Part shown: positions 47,464 through 57,836 of the stretch, one piece after another
Layout of the letters: every line of letters starts with the position of its first letter
How positions within the stretch are numbered: the first letter of the stretch is position 1
Assembly: GCA_022822665.1 (NCBI GenBank)
Contig: JAJEAR010000001.1
Location: 1 to 64,000, forward strand
DNA length: 64,000 nt
Origin: Alphaproteobacteria bacterium
GTDB lineage: Bacteria; Pseudomonadota; Alphaproteobacteria; Thalassobaculales; Thalassobaculaceae
Direction: 5' to 3'
Program-made: the position numbers and the translations under genes
Notes under the pieces: model-generated
The model's input: the letters and a program-made list of their open reading frames with translations, nothing else
Database searches by the model: none
Told to the model about the DNA's origin: nothing

Positions 47464-48690
47464 ATGCCGGCAACAGCTGCGACCAATACCTTCCGTGCCG
47501 GGCCGGACGAGGACGGACATTTCGGCAGTTTCGGCGGCCGGTACGTCGCCGAGACCCTGATGCCGCTGATCCTCGACGTCGAGGCGGCGTGGTCGCAGGC
47601 GCGGTCCGACCCGGATTTCTGGTCCGAACTCAGATCCTATCATGTCCAGTACATCGGACGGCCCAGCCCGCTCTACCTTGCGAGCCGGCTGACCGAGCAT
47701 TTCGGCGGTGCCCGGCTGTACTTCAAGCGTGACGAGCTGAACCATACCGGTGCGCACAAGATCAACAACGTCATGGGACAGGCGCTGCTCGCGAGGCGCA
47801 TGGGCAAGACCAGGATCATTGCCGAGACCGGTGCCGGCCAGCACGGGGTCGCGACCGCCACCGCATGCGCGCTGTTCGACATGGAGTGCGAGGTCTTCAT
47901 GGGCGCGGAGGATGTCGAGCGGCAACGGCCGAACGTCGACCGGATGCGCCTGCTCGGAGCCAAGGTTCATCCGGTGACATCCGGATCCGCCACGCTCAAG
48001 GACGCCATGAACGAGGCCCTGCGTTACTGGGTGTCCACGGCGGAGACGCACTTCTACATCATCGGAACGGTGGCGGGCCCGCATCCGTACCCGCAGATGG
48101 TGCGGGACTTCCAGAGCGTGATCGGCGAGGAGACCCGCGAACAGATGCTTCGCGCCGAGGGGCGCCTGCCGGACACCCTGGTCGCCTGCATCGGCGGCGG
48201 GTCGAACGCCATGGGACTGTTCTACCCGTTCCTCGACGAACCGGAGATTACGATCTACGGGGTCGAGGCAGCGGGACACGGTATCGATACCGACGCGCAC
48301 GCGGCCTCGATCGCCGGCGGCAGGCCCGGTGTGCTGCACGGCAACCGGACCTACCTGCTGCAGGACGATGACGGGCAGATCACCGAGGCGCACTCGATCT
48401 CTGCGGGTCTCGACTATCCGGGCATCGGCCCGGAGCACTCCTGGCTGCACGAGACCGGACGGGTGCAGTATGTCAGTGCCACCGACACCGCGGCGCTGGA
48501 GGCCTTTGCACTGTGCTCCAGGCTAGAAGGCATCATCCCGGCCCTGGAACCGAGCCATGCGCTCGCGTTCCTTGCCACCATCATCGGCGATCTGCCGAAG
48601 GACCACCTGGTGGTGATGAACATGTGCGGGCGCGGTGACAAGGATCTCGAGGCGGTGCTGCCGCGGCTTGACGCCATGGGGTTGCTGTGA
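47464..48690 (+). CDS. trpB: Tryptophan synthase beta chain
   Basis: PLP enzyme of about 408 residues joining indole and serine. [18 protein letters not shown], the PLP Lys in [33 protein letters not shown], and [13 protein letters not shown] are intact. ATG 47464 has GGAG five bases upstream; GTG 47458 is possible. Overlaps trpA by GTGA, so the two subunits are made together. Confidence 0.97.
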   Translation: MPATAATNTFRAGPDEDGHFGSFGGRYVAETLMPLILDVEAAWSQARSDPDFWSELRSYHVQYIGRPSPLYLASRLTEHFGGARLYFKRDELNHTGAHKINNVMGQALLARRMGKTRIIAETGAGQHGVATATACALFDMECEVFMGAEDVERQRPNVDRMRLLGAKVHPVTSGSATLKDAMNEALRYWVSTAETHFYIIGTVAGPHPYPQMVRDFQSVIGEETREQMLRAEGRLPDTLVACIGGGSNAMGLFYPFLDEPEITIYGVEAAGHGIDTDAHAASIAGGRPGVLHGNRTYLLQDDDGQITEAHSISAGLDYPGIGPEHSWLHETGRVQYVSATDTAALEAFALCSRLEGIIPALEPSHALAFLATIIGDLPKDHLVVMNMCGRGDKDLEAVLPRLDAMGLL

Positions 48691-49514
48691 GCGACCGGCT
48701 TTCCCGGATGTTCGCTCGCTGTGCGGCGGAGAACCGGGCGGCGCTCGGCATCTTCATCACAGCGTCGGACCCGGACGTCGACACCTCGCAGGCCATCCTG
48801 GACCACCTCCCCGGTGCCGGCGCCGACATGATCGAGTTCGGCATGCCGTTTTCCGATCCGATGGCCGACGGTCCGGCGATCCAGGCATCGAGTCAGCGGG
48901 CGCTTCGGGCCGGGGGCTCGCTGGCGCGCACCGTGGGCATGGTCCGCAGGTTCCGCGACCGTGACGGGACCACCCCGGTGGTGCTGATGGGGTACTACAA
49001 CCCGATCTACAGCTACGGTGTCGCCCGGTTCCTCGACGAGGCGGCGGTAGCGGGGGTGGACGGCCTGATCGTGGTCGATCTGCCGCCGGAGGAAGATGAG
49101 GAGCTGTGCCTGCCGGCAACCAGGGCCGGCCTGCCGTTCGTTCGCCTTGCGGCCCCGACAACAAGGGATTCTCGCCTGCCCGCGGTGCTGCGCAACGCGT
49201 CGGGCTTCATCTACCATGTCTCCATTACCGGGATCACCGGCACCCGGGCGGTTCCGACCGACCTGGTTCGCGATGCGGTCGCGCGGCTGAAGGCCCATAC
49301 CGACCTGCCGGTGGGGGTCGGCTTCGGGATCAGGACCCCGGAACAGGCGGCCGCGGTGGCCCGGGTCGCCGATGCCGCAATTGTCGGCTCGGCCGTGGTC
49401 ACCGCCATCGCCGAGTCCCTGGACGCCGATGGCAGGGCCGGCGAGCGTACCGTTCCCGCCGTGCTGGAACTGGTCGGGTCGCTGGCTGGCGGTGTGCGCG
49501 ACGCGCGTCGGTGA
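48687..49514 (+). CDS. trpA: Tryptophan synthase alpha chain
   Basis: TIM-barrel subunit, 275 residues, that releases indole and channels it to TrpB. The catalytic Glu is in [17 protein letters not shown] and the catalytic Asp in [30 protein letters not shown] and [12 protein letters not shown] bind the phosphate. GTG start overlaps the trpB stop. Confidence 0.97.
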   Translation: MSDRLSRMFARCAAENRAALGIFITASDPDVDTSQAILDHLPGAGADMIEFGMPFSDPMADGPAIQASSQRALRAGGSLARTVGMVRRFRDRDGTTPVVLMGYYNPIYSYGVARFLDEAAVAGVDGLIVVDLPPEEDEELCLPATRAGLPFVRLAAPTTRDSRLPAVLRNASGFIYHVSITGITGTRAVPTDLVRDAVARLKAHTDLPVGVGFGIRTPEQAAAVARVADAAIVGSAVVTAIAESLDADGRAGERTVPAVLELVGSLAGGVRDARR

Positions 49515-49527
49515 GAGGAGGCGAACC

Positions 49528-50409
49528 GTGAACTGGATCACCAACTCCGTCCTGCCCAAGATCAAGGCCCTGGTTCAGCAGAGCGAGGCTCCGGAAAACC
49601 TGTGGGCCAAGTGTGCCGAGTGCGACGAGATGATCTTCCACCGTCAGCTCGCGGAGAACCTGCAGGTCTGCCCGCACTGCGGCCATCACCGCCGGCTTGG
49701 CGTGACCGAGCGTCTCGAGATGCTGTTTGACGACGGGCAGTCCACCAGGATCGAACTGCCGCAGCCGAACAGCCCCGACCCGCTGAAGTTCCGGGACCGC
49801 AAGCGCTACGGTGACCGGCTGCGCGAGGCGCAGGCCAAGACCGGAAACCAGGATGCCATTGTGGTGGCGCATGGGACCATGGACGGGCACCCGGTGGTCG
49901 CGGCGGTGTTCGCCTTCGAGTTCATGGGCGGCTCGATGGGCGTTGCGGTCGGCGATGCCCTGATCCGGGCCGCGGAAGCCGCCCTGGAGCACGAGGCGCC
50001 GCTGATCGTGTTCCCGTCATCCGGAGGTGCCCGGATGCAGGAGGGAATCCTCTCGCTGATGCAGATGCCGCGGACCGTCATCGCGGTGGACATGGTCAAG
50101 GATGCGGGGCTGCCGTACATCGTGGTGCTGACCAATCCGACCACGGGGGGAGTGACCGCGTCCTTCGCCATGCTGGGTGACATTCACCTGGCCGAGCCGG
50201 GTGCGATCATCGGCTTTGCCGGTCAGCGGGTGATCGAGGAGACCATCCACGAGCGGCTGCCGGAAGGATTCCAGCGCTCGGAGTACCTGCTCGAGCACGG
50301 CATGGTCGACATGGTGGTTCCGCGTCACGAGCTGCGCGACACCCTGGTCCGGCTGCTCGACCTCATCAGACGCCCCGGAACGCTTGCCACTCGACTGGAC
50401 GCTGCCTGA
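49528..50409 (+). CDS. accD: Acetyl-CoA carboxylase carboxyltransferase subunit beta
   Basis: Fatty-acid synthesis. 293 residues with the N-terminal zinc ribbon ([10 protein letters not shown] and [10 protein letters not shown]) and the crotonase-like core: [46 protein letters not shown] and [19 protein letters not shown] 49528 preceded by GGAGG. Downstream of trpA with 13 bases between, as is usual in alphaproteobacteria. Confidence 0.97.
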   Translation: MNWITNSVLPKIKALVQQSEAPENLWAKCAECDEMIFHRQLAENLQVCPHCGHHRRLGVTERLEMLFDDGQSTRIELPQPNSPDPLKFRDRKRYGDRLREAQAKTGNQDAIVVAHGTMDGHPVVAAVFAFEFMGGSMGVAVGDALIRAAEAALEHEAPLIVFPSSGGARMQEGILSLMQMPRTVIAVDMVKDAGLPYIVVLTNPTTGGVTASFAMLGDIHLAEPGAIIGFAGQRVIEETIHERLPEGFQRSEYLLEHGMVDMVVPRHELRDTLVRLLDLIRRPGTLATRLDAA

Positions 50410-50413
50410 ACCC

Positions 50414-51709
50414 ATGGACGATGCGGCCATCCTGGCGCGGCTGGCCGAGCTGCATCCCCGGGTGATGGACCTGTCGCTCGGGCGGCTGGAACGCCTGCTT
50501 GCGCGGCTCGACAACCCGCAGCACCGCCTGCCCCCGGTGGTCCATGTCGCGGGGACCAACGGCAAGGGTTCGACCATTGCCATGCTGGGCGCGATCCAGC
50601 GCGCCGCGGGGCGGACGGTCCATGTCTACACCTCGCCTCATCTCGTCCGGTTGAGCGAGCGCTACGTGGTTGCCGACCGGGAGATCGATCCCGATCACCT
50701 CATGGAACTGCTAGCACGGTGCGAACAGGCCAACCGGGGAGAGAGCATCACCCAGTTCGAGATCATGACGGCAGCCGCGATGCTGGCCTTCGCCGAAACC
50801 CCGGCCGACCTGCTGCTGCTCGAGGTCGGCCTTGGCGGCCGGTTTGATGCCACCAACGTGATCGACCGGCCCGCGCTCTCGGTCATCACCCCGGTCTCGC
50901 TCGATCACCAGCACTTCCTGGGTGACACCCTCGCCGCCATCGCCTTCGAAAAGGCCGGGATCCTGAAGCCCGGCGTGCCGGCGGTCATCGCGGCCCAGCA
51001 CGCCGACGCGCTTGAGGTCATCATGGCGCGTGCGGAGGGGTGCATCGCCCCGACGGCACTCCAGGGCAGGGACTGGTCGGCCGAGGCCGTCGACGACGGT
51101 CTCCTGTTCCGTGGTCAGGGCCGATGCCTGCGCCTTCCGCGCCCGGTGTTGCGCGGCGGGCACCAGATTGGCAATGCCGGTACCGCAATCGCAGCCGCCC
51201 TGCTGCTCGGGCGGCAGTTCCCGGTGGATGAGGGCGCACTTGCGCAGGGTCTTGCGGGCGCGGTCTGGCCTGCACGCCTTCAGCGGCTTTCCCTCGGACC
51301 GATTTGCGAGGCCCTGCCGGCGGGAGCCGAACTCTGGGTCGACGGCGGCCACAATGCCGATGCGGGTCGTGTCATCGCCGCGGAGCTTGCCACGTGGCGC
51401 CGGGTTCGGCCGTCGCGATCGATCGGCCTGGTTTTCGGCGGTCTCGATACCCGCGCGCCGGAGGCGTACCTGGCGCATTTTTGCGGACATGCCGACGCGG
51501 TGCGCACGGTGGCCATCCCCGGCGAAGCCCATTCGATACCGGCGAGCAGGGGGGCAGAGGCGGGTCGTTCGGTCGGTCTTGCCTGCGAGGCGTCACCCGA
51601 CGTGGCTGGTGCGGTGCAGGCCCTGGTGCGCGAACTCGGTCCCGACACGACGGTCATGATATGCGGATCGCTCTATCTGGCCGGCAGCGTGCTCGCAGAC
51701 CACGGCTGA
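50414..51709 (+). CDS. folC: Folylpolyglutamate/dihydrofolate synthase
   Basis: Adds glutamate to folates (and makes dihydrofolate). 431 residues with the P-loop HVAGTNGKGSTIAMLGAI, VYTSPHLVRLSERY, DLLLLEVGLGGRFDATNV and WVDGGHNADAGRVI. ATG 50414 chosen; TTG 50384 would overlap accD. Normal core neighbour of accD. Confidence 0.95.
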   Translation: MDDAAILARLAELHPRVMDLSLGRLERLLARLDNPQHRLPPVVHVAGTNGKGSTIAMLGAIQRAAGRTVHVYTSPHLVRLSERYVVADREIDPDHLMELLARCEQANRGESITQFEIMTAAAMLAFAETPADLLLLEVGLGGRFDATNVIDRPALSVITPVSLDHQHFLGDTLAAIAFEKAGILKPGVPAVIAAQHADALEVIMARAEGCIAPTALQGRDWSAEAVDDGLLFRGQGRCLRLPRPVLRGGHQIGNAGTAIAAALLLGRQFPVDEGALAQGLAGAVWPARLQRLSLGPICEALPAGAELWVDGGHNADAGRVIAAELATWRRVRPSRSIGLVFGGLDTRAPEAYLAHFCGHADAVRTVAIPGEAHSIPASRGAEAGRSVGLACEASPDVAGAVQALVRELGPDTTVMICGSLYLAGSVLADHG

Positions 51710-51756
51710 CGCCTCCATTCCTGCAAGCGCGCGGGCGAAGCCCGGTGGCGTGCCGG

Positions 51757-52083
51757 TCATTCCTCGAGCGCGTGGGCAACCCATTCGGTCAGCTTTTGCT
51801 CGGACAGCGCCCCGACCCGGGTCGCAGCCACCTCGCCTTCACGAAACAGCATCAGGGTCGGGATGCCGCGAATGCCGTAGTTCGCCGGGGTCTGCGGATT
51901 GTCATCGACATTGACCTTGGCGACCGTCAGTCGGTCCCCCATGGAGTCGGCGATGGCCTCGAGCGCCGGCGCGATGGCCTTGCACGGCCCGCACCATTCG
52001 GCCCAGAAATCAACCAGCACAGGCTTGTCGGCCTGCAGGACATCGGTGGCGAAACTGTTGTCCGAAACTGGGACTGTGGCCAT
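51757..52083 (-). CDS. trxA: Thioredoxin
   Basis: A 108-residue thioredoxin with the redox site [18 protein letters not shown], the cis-Pro loop [15 protein letters not shown] and the end [11 protein letters not shown] 52083 gives the standard length. In related genomes addA lies directly upstream on the same strand; here about 8.8 kb of accessory DNA separates them, so trxA has probably gained its own promoter. Confidence 0.96.
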   Translation of the reverse strand: MATVPVSDNSFATDVLQADKPVLVDFWAEWCGPCKAIAPALEAIADSMGDRLTVAKVNVDDNPQTPANYGIRGIPTLMLFREGEVAATRVGALSEQKLTEWVAHALEE

Positions 52084-52471
52084 GAGTGCATCTCCTGACG
52101 GGTAAGGGTTCGTGCCGGCGCCCCGGTCGCCGGATCCACGCAGGCTAGCGCCGATGGCCCGCGAAGTCATGAGCGTTTTGCCAGCCCGCGCCAGCCGGTC
52201 CCTTGCGGTGGAAAACGCTGCGTGTCCTGTCCCGTTGCGGTCCGGAATCGGGGAAACCCGACCGGACTGGGCGGCCGTTGCCTGCCCGTCGATGAAGGCC
52301 CAACGCGCCTTTTGTTCCGGACACTCCCGGTATCGGTGACCCGAAGACCGGCTCCGACGGCTGGCGAAGGCGATGAACCGGGATCCTGGCCGGGGGCTTG
52401 CAGTCGGCGCGGTGACTTCCCATTCTGCCAAGGCTGCGGTCGCGGCACGGCCGCATGGCCTGGAGGGAAGA
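52084..52471. other. Junction region upstream of trxA
   Basis: About 390 bases at the left edge of the trxA-addA insertion. It should hold the trxA promoter (minus strand) and the promoter of the coiled-coil gene (plus strand). No gene or clear repeat recognised. Confidence 0.35.
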
Positions 52472-54406
52472 GTGGCGCAATCGACATCTGACGCTTCCGC
52501 CCTGTCTGACGGGAGAGGGCGGCCGCCGGAGCGAGCGATATTGCCGGAGTTTGCGACGCCGGACTGGCTCCGGGAAAACCATCACCTGATGCGGGCCGAC
52601 CTGCGCAAGCTGGCGATGTGGCTTGCAGACGAGTACGCCGACTGGCCCACGGAGGCCGACGGGACCGACGACGTGGTGTTCTGGCGTACGGTACACCGTT
52701 ATGCGCAGCGCTGGACGTGGTTCCTGTGGCTGTTCGAGAAGCAGATCGTGAAGATCTTCGGCCGGGTGAAGGGCAGCCGCAAGCAGCTTGGGACACGGGT
52801 CCGGAAAAGAGTCGGCGATCGGGCGCGATCATTGCGGCCTTCGGTTGCCGACAGCGGCGAGTTGTCGCTTCTCGAAGATCTGGAGACCCTGTGGGGAGCC
52901 CACGAGCACGATCTGGTGGCGCAGTGTGTATGGGTGCTGTCATGCCTCACGGAACCGGAAGGCCGCGTGATGATGATGCGGTGGCTAGGAAAGGAGGAGA
53001 TCAACGATCTGATCGGTGCTGCTGTGCGCCGGGTCCGAGTCGATCTGAATCCGGAGCGCGACGATCTGCGCGAAAGGCTGGTCCACACTCCTGCCGGGCC
53101 TGAACTGGAAGCACTGGCGGCGCGGGCGGAGCCCGTGTGCGAGGTGGTGCGAAAGGAAATGGAGGAGGCGTGGTCGCTCGCAAGGAGGTTTGTCGCGGCG
53201 CACGACGACTACCGCGAGGTGGAGGATGAACTGTCATGCCAGTTGTACGACCTCGGCTGTTTGCTCGAGAGCCTTAACGGGCTGGAAGATGCGAAGGACG
53301 AGGCGATTGCACGATGCCGGCACGGGATGTTGCGGGCAGTGCTGCAGGAGGCGCTGGATGCGGTGCCGCAGACGCGGTTCGCAGACGTTGCGGACGCTCT
53401 GGGGGATCAGGTCGCAGGATTGCTGACAGATGCGGCACTGCCTCTGGTCATTCCGGATCCCGAGTGGGATCGATGCCGTGAGCTGGCAGAGCGGTTCCGC
53501 GCGGAAGTCGTGGAACCGGGGGAACGGGAACGGGCTCTTCAGGCAGCATCGCTTCGTTACGCGGAGACCCCGAGCGCGGCAAACCTGGAGACCTTGCAGG
53601 CCGCTGCCGAAGCCGTGAAGGCACAAGCCCCTTCGAACGAACCGGCTGGGACGCTGTTCTTAATCGAGGCTTGCCTCCACGACCTCGTGGTGAGATTCGG
53701 TGCGGTGGCGGAACTGCGCGAATATCACGAGATGCTCTCCGCGCCGGAAACGAGGGAACGGGAACGGACAGCGTCCGACCAGATCGCCGAATTGAATGCG
53801 GCCGTGCAGGAAGCGGAGGAAAGGGCTGCAACGCTGTTGCAGACAGTGGAGGACACCAGAGAGGAAAACGCGGTCCTGCGGCGCGAAAAGCACCGGTTGC
53901 AGCAGCGGCTCGCGATACTGGAGGGGACCCCACCAGTTCCGGGTCGGGACGACGATGTCGTGCTTCCTCCGCAAACCTACACCGAGCTTCCGGACTGGAC
54001 CGAGCGGCATTTCGCCGGGAGGGTCGCGCTGGCCGGCCGCGCCCTCAGGTCGCTCAAGGGTGCGGAGTTCGAGGATGTGGAACTGGTCGGCCGGGCCATC
54101 GGACTGCTCGGCGGATCCTACTGGCTTATGAAGACGGAGGGCGGCAGGGACCGGCGCGAGGCCTTCGATGGCGAGTTGCGTGCGCTGCGGCTCCTCGAGA
54201 CACCCAGTCTGAGCCGCGACCGCCAGGGCAAGGCGCGTGACGATTTCAGCGTGGAATGGAACGGCCGCAGGCTGACGCTCGACCGGCATCTGAAGACCTC
54301 CTCAAGAACCCGCGACCCGAAATACTGCTTCCGTCTGTATTTCGCGTGGGACGAGGCTGACAGTCAGGTCGTGATCGGCCACCTTCCCGGACACATGAAG
54401 ACGTAG
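52472..54406 (+). CDS. Large coiled-coil protein of unknown function
   Basis: A 644-residue soluble protein, mostly helical. A segment around residues 430-485 ([20 protein letters not shown], then [13 protein letters not shown]) is a clear coiled coil. The C-terminal 150 residues look like a separate domain that ends in a compact beta pattern ([20 protein letters not shown], then LPGHMKT) somewhat like the last strands of RelE/HigB-type folds. GTG 52472 is strongly supported by GGAGG five bases ahead; the 33 upstream codons are not protein-like. I do not recognise the family. It sits alone in an accessory insertion with ATPases and nuclease remnants, so a defence or toxin role is possible but unproven. 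Confidence 0.6.
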   Translation: MAQSTSDASALSDGRGRPPERAILPEFATPDWLRENHHLMRADLRKLAMWLADEYADWPTEADGTDDVVFWRTVHRYAQRWTWFLWLFEKQIVKIFGRVKGSRKQLGTRVRKRVGDRARSLRPSVADSGELSLLEDLETLWGAHEHDLVAQCVWVLSCLTEPEGRVMMMRWLGKEEINDLIGAAVRRVRVDLNPERDDLRERLVHTPAGPELEALAARAEPVCEVVRKEMEEAWSLARRFVAAHDDYREVEDELSCQLYDLGCLLESLNGLEDAKDEAIARCRHGMLRAVLQEALDAVPQTRFADVADALGDQVAGLLTDAALPLVIPDPEWDRCRELAERFRAEVVEPGERERALQAASLRYAETPSAANLETLQAAAEAVKAQAPSNEPAGTLFLIEACLHDLVVRFGAVAELREYHEMLSAPETRERERTASDQIAELNAAVQEAEERAATLLQTVEDTREENAVLRREKHRLQQRLAILEGTPPVPGRDDDVVLPPQTYTELPDWTERHFAGRVALAGRALRSLKGAEFEDVELVGRAIGLLGGSYWLMKTEGGRDRREAFDGELRALRLLETPSLSRDRQGKARDDFSVEWNGRRLTLDRHLKTSSRTRDPKYCFRLYFAWDEADSQVVIGHLPGHMKT

Positions 54407-54432
54407 GGAATTGCCTGCGATCAATTTTCGGA

Positions 54433-54766
54433 ACCCCCGCCAGTAGCAGGGCAGCAACAGCGGGTCCCGCTACGACGCCTGGTACGCCGGCATGCTGTAC
54501 GCCTGTTTCCGGGCCATCGGACCGGACCTCCGGATGGAGGAGTCTTCCAGCCGGGGTCGGGCGGACATGGTGGGGCGGCACGGCAACCAAGTGTGCGTTT
54601 TCGAATTCAAGATGACCGAAACGATGTTGCCCGATGGGCCATCGAATGGACAGGTGAGCGCGGGTCTGACGACAGGTACCGGAACGGAAAGGAACCGATC
54701 CATCTGATTGGCGTGGCCATCACCAGGGACGGGAGCCCGGCAGCGGTGAAGGTGGTCTCAACCTGA
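54433..54766 (+). pseudogene. Decayed PD-(D/E)XK nuclease-domain fragment (DUF1703-like)
   Basis: The stretch SRYDAWYAGMLYACFRAIGP and RADMVGRHGNQVCVFEFKM matches the C-terminal nuclease-like domain (PD_DEXK_9) of AAA-ATPase/DUF1703 proteins: Asp in RADM and the ExK of FEFK form the site. A little further, in another frame, NGKEPIHLIGVAITRDGSPA matches the domain's last strand. The N-terminal ATPase is absent and a frameshift separates the two parts, so this is a remnant. Confidence 0.6.
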
Positions 54767-54850
54767 TTTCGCCGTCACGCCGGAACGCGCAGGGAAAGCG
54801 ATGAACCAGCAGCCCGCCCTCGCGTTGCCGCGGAGGCGGGAGCACTGCCT

Positions 54851-56188
54851 CTATCCCGTGAACTGTCGCTTCAGCCCCTGCCAGGTACCCGGATAGTCGC
54901 GCTGGAGACCGGCTCCTGTCATGGCGTGATCGGTCACCCGGTAGGGGTGGCGGCTTTCGAGCATGAAACTGATGCCGTCGTCGACACGCTGGGGTGACAG
55001 ATCATGGGTGCTTGCCGCTTCGAAGATCTCGGGCGCCGGCCCGTGCGGGATCATGCAGTTGTGCAGGCTGGCGCCGCCGGGCAGGAAGCCCTTGGGCCTG
55101 GCGTCGTAGGCGCCGTAGAGCAGCCCCATGAACTCGCTCATCGTGTTGACGTGGTACCAGGGCGGCCGGAAGGTGTCCTGCCCGACCAACCAGCGAGGAG
55201 CAAAGGCGACGAGGTCGGCGTTGGCGACGCCCGGCGTGTCGGAGCGAGAGGTCAGCACGGTGAAGATCGACGGGTCCGGATGGTCGAAGCTGATCGATCC
55301 GAACACGTTGAAGGTGCGCAGGTCGTATCTGCAGGGGGCGTGGTTGCCGTGCCAGGCGACAACGTCGAGGGGCGAATGGCCGAGCATGCAGGCGTGGAAG
55401 GCGCCGCCGGTTTTCAGCACCAGTTCGAACTCGCCGGCGATATCCTCGTACGCGGCCTGCGGATAGAGGAAGTCCCGCGGATTTGCGAGGCCGTTGGCAC
55501 CGATCGGGCCGAGGTCCGGCAATTCGAACGGCGCACCGTAATTCTCGCACAGATAGCCGCGCGAGGGGCCGTCCGGCAGATCGACGGCGATCTTGATACC
55601 GCGGGGGATTACCGCCAGGTCGCCGGGCGTCAGGTCCAGGATGCCGCACTCGGTGCGCAGGCGCACACTCCCGGCCGCTGGCAGCAGCACCATCTCGGCG
55701 TCGGCATTCTTGAAGTAGCGTCGGTCCATCGGGGCATTGGCGCAATACAGGTGGACGGCCAGGCCGCTTCCAGCACCCATGTCGCCGTTCCAGACATAGC
55801 TCGCCATGCCGTCGAGAAAGTCGACGGGTGCGTGCGGCTCCGGTTGGGGCGACCATCGGCACTGGGTATGCGGAAAGCTGCCGTCATCTGATGGCGCGGT
55901 CAGCCAGAGCGGCAGGTCGATCCGGCGCCACTCGCCCTGGGACACAACCGACGGCACGATGCGGTAGAACCAGGTCCGCCGGTTCTGCGCGCGCGGCGCG
56001 GTGAAGGCGGTGCCGCTGATCTGCTCGGCATACAGGCCGTAGGCGGGCCGTTGCGGTGAATTGCGGCCAACCGGCAGGGCTCCGGGCAGGGCTTCGGTGG
56101 CATGCTCGTTGCCGAAGCCGGACATCATGCCGGTTGCGGCGCTGTCGGTCCCGGATGCTGGCGGTCGGGCAGAAGGGTGCTCGTTCAT
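54851..56188 (-). CDS. hmgA: Homogentisate 1,2-dioxygenase
   Basis: Iron enzyme that opens the ring of homogentisate in tyrosine/phenylalanine breakdown. 445 residues, standard length. SGFGNEHATEALPGALPVG is the classical N-terminal signature, and iron ligands lie in PPWYHVNTMSEFMGLLYG and GGASLHNCMIPHGP. No other genes of the pathway (maiA, fahA, hppD) are nearby. Its presence here as a lone metabolic gene among accessory elements is odd, but the sequence looks intact. Confidence 0.95.
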   Translation of the reverse strand: MNEHPSARPPASGTDSAATGMMSGFGNEHATEALPGALPVGRNSPQRPAYGLYAEQISGTAFTAPRAQNRRTWFYRIVPSVVSQGEWRRIDLPLWLTAPSDDGSFPHTQCRWSPQPEPHAPVDFLDGMASYVWNGDMGAGSGLAVHLYCANAPMDRRYFKNADAEMVLLPAAGSVRLRTECGILDLTPGDLAVIPRGIKIAVDLPDGPSRGYLCENYGAPFELPDLGPIGANGLANPRDFLYPQAAYEDIAGEFELVLKTGGAFHACMLGHSPLDVVAWHGNHAPCRYDLRTFNVFGSISFDHPDPSIFTVLTSRSDTPGVANADLVAFAPRWLVGQDTFRPPWYHVNTMSEFMGLLYGAYDARPKGFLPGGASLHNCMIPHGPAPEIFEAASTHDLSPQRVDDGISFMLESRHPYRVTDHAMTGAGLQRDYPGTWQGLKRQFTG

Positions 56189-56536
56189 GGCCCAGGTCCG
56201 TCACTGACGTTTTGCCGGAGCCTATACGACTTTGACGTGGCCCGGGAGTCGTCACATGCGCGAACCGGCTGCCAGGCCGTGCCGCACCGGGACAACCTTC
56301 CGGGACCTGGCCGGCACCGCATCTGCGAACTCAATGGACGTGTGCGGTGCCTGTATGTCCCGTGCGGTCAAGGGTCCTGTGCGGAACCGCGGCCGTGCGT
56401 TCCCCCCTGTGACAGAACGCACGAGGAACGATACTTCTGGTCTCCGCCCTGGCCGGCAGCTGGGTGGTGGCCTTGAGCGCTGCCAGATCGGACTGCCGTG
56501 CGCCAGATGGGCTCGCCGGACAGTTTCACGACACAC
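56189..56536. other. Spacer between hmgA and the ATPase cassette
   Basis: About 350 bases with no supportable gene. The hmgA promoter should lie here on the minus strand. Composition turns sharply AT-rich at about 56530, where the cassette promoter begins. Confidence 0.4.
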
Positions 56537-56564
56537 TTGACGTACAACATGTTTGATGTATAAT
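56537..56564 (+). promoter_or_regulatory. Near-consensus sigma70 promoter of the ATPase/STAND cassette
   Basis: TTGACG (56537-56542), 16 bases, TATAAT (56559-56564). This is an almost perfect housekeeping promoter in an AT-rich island inside GC-rich DNA, about 40 bases before the first cassette gene. Confidence 0.75.
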
Positions 56565-56588
56565 ATATCATACAACAGATTTGATTTA
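56543..56588 (+). repeat. Direct repeats overlapping the cassette promoter
   Basis: Two 18-base copies, TACAACATGTTTGATGTA at 56543-56560 and TACAACAGATTTGATTTA at 56571-56588, agree at 15 of 18 positions and start 28 bases apart. A third TACAACA begins at 56586. They cover the -10 box and the likely transcription start, so they look like binding sites for a repressor. Confidence 0.6.
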
Positions 56589-56606
56589 CAACAAAAAGCG
56601 ACGAAA

Positions 56607-57836
56607 ATGATACCCATCCCCGAATTCTACACCGGAGCGCCCGTCGACCCGGTCGACCTCAGGTTTCGCGAAGCGTTTCTGGCCGATCTGTGGCGAACGC
56701 TCCGCACCGGACACGTGGTGCTCACCGCCCCTCGGCGGACCGGCAAGACCAGCGTCATGAACCACTTGTGCGACCATCCAGAGCACGGGTTCTCGGTGGT
56801 TTCGATCAACGTGCAGGAGCTGGCTCACCCGGCCGACTTCTTCCTGACGCTGCTCGACGCACTCCATGATGCGCACCCGGTCTTGGTGCGTGATCGTCTC
56901 GCTGCAGGATGGGAAATGGTCCGGAGCGCACTGGGAAGGGTTGAGGCTGTCGATGTCGGTGGCTTCAAGCTGGCGCTGCGCGAAAGCGATCCCGACTGGC
57001 GCGAAAACTGGCGTCAACATGGTGACACGCTTCTCGCGCGAGCTCGTGATACCCGGGACCCAATTCTGTTCGTCGTCGACGAGTTTCCCGACATGCTGCT
57101 CAACCTGTCCCGGGAAAACGAAGCACTGTTGCGCGGGTTCCTCGCCTGGTTTCGCGCCCAGAGACAGAACCCGTCGCCGGCACGGGATCCTGTTCGCTGG
57201 CTGATTGGCGGGTCGGTGAACCTGGCCGGCACGCTCGACACTCTTGGACTGGTGGACCTGATCAACGACCTGGAAGACGTTTCTTTGCCCCCTCTCACCG
57301 AAAGGGACATCCAGGTCTTCGTGAACGAGATGCTGAGCGGGCGGGAAGTCCCCTTTGACGACGAGGTGCCACAACGGCTGATCACCCGGCTGGGCCGTCC
57401 CATTCCGCTCTTCATGCAGATGGCAACCCAGGAACTCTACCAGTTGTGGAAACGCGAGCAGCGCGCCCTCGTCGCAGAGGATGTCGATGCCGTCTTCGCA
57501 ACGCTGATCGTCGGTTCCGGCGCCCGAACGAGGTTGCAGCACTTTCATTCGAGGATCAGGCAGTACTACGCGGAGCCCAAACGCTCGCTCGCCTATTCTC
57601 TGCTCGGACAGATCAGCCTGAGCGGATCCGGTCTCGGGCGTTCAACCCTGTTTCAGGAGACGGAACGAGCGCTGGCGGACCTCGGTATCGCGCTCCCGCC
57701 GTTTGAGCGCAGGCAGACATTCAACCAGCTGTTGCTGGATCTGGAGCACGATTTCTACGTCGTCGAGGTCGAGGAGGGGGTGTACGATTTCGCGAGGGGT
57801 GTCCTGAAGTCATGGTGGAGAAAGCACCATGTCTGA
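56607..57836 (+). CDS. AAA/STAND-like ATPase, first gene of a two-gene cassette
   Basis: A 409-residue ATPase of the archaeal-type ATPase_2/orc1-like group. Walker A APRRTGKTS (41-49) follows LRTGHVVLT; Walker B ILFVVDEFPDML (153-164); sensor region VRWLIGGSVNLAGTLD; then a winged-helix-like C-terminal half (RSTLFQETERALADLG; YDFARGVLKSWWRK). The start MIPIPEFYTGAPVDP resembles ATPases that act on DNA or as signal switches. It overlaps the STAND gene by eight bases, so both proteins are made together. No partner of known function is nearby. Role unknown; defence or regulation. Confidence 0.7.
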   Translation: MIPIPEFYTGAPVDPVDLRFREAFLADLWRTLRTGHVVLTAPRRTGKTSVMNHLCDHPEHGFSVVSINVQELAHPADFFLTLLDALHDAHPVLVRDRLAAGWEMVRSALGRVEAVDVGGFKLALRESDPDWRENWRQHGDTLLARARDTRDPILFVVDEFPDMLLNLSRENEALLRGFLAWFRAQRQNPSPARDPVRWLIGGSVNLAGTLDTLGLVDLINDLEDVSLPPLTERDIQVFVNEMLSGREVPFDDEVPQRLITRLGRPIPLFMQMATQELYQLWKREQRALVAEDVDAVFATLIVGSGARTRLQHFHSRIRQYYAEPKRSLAYSLLGQISLSGSGLGRSTLFQETERALADLGIALPPFERRQTFNQLLLDLEHDFYVVEVEEGVYDFARGVLKSWWRKHHV

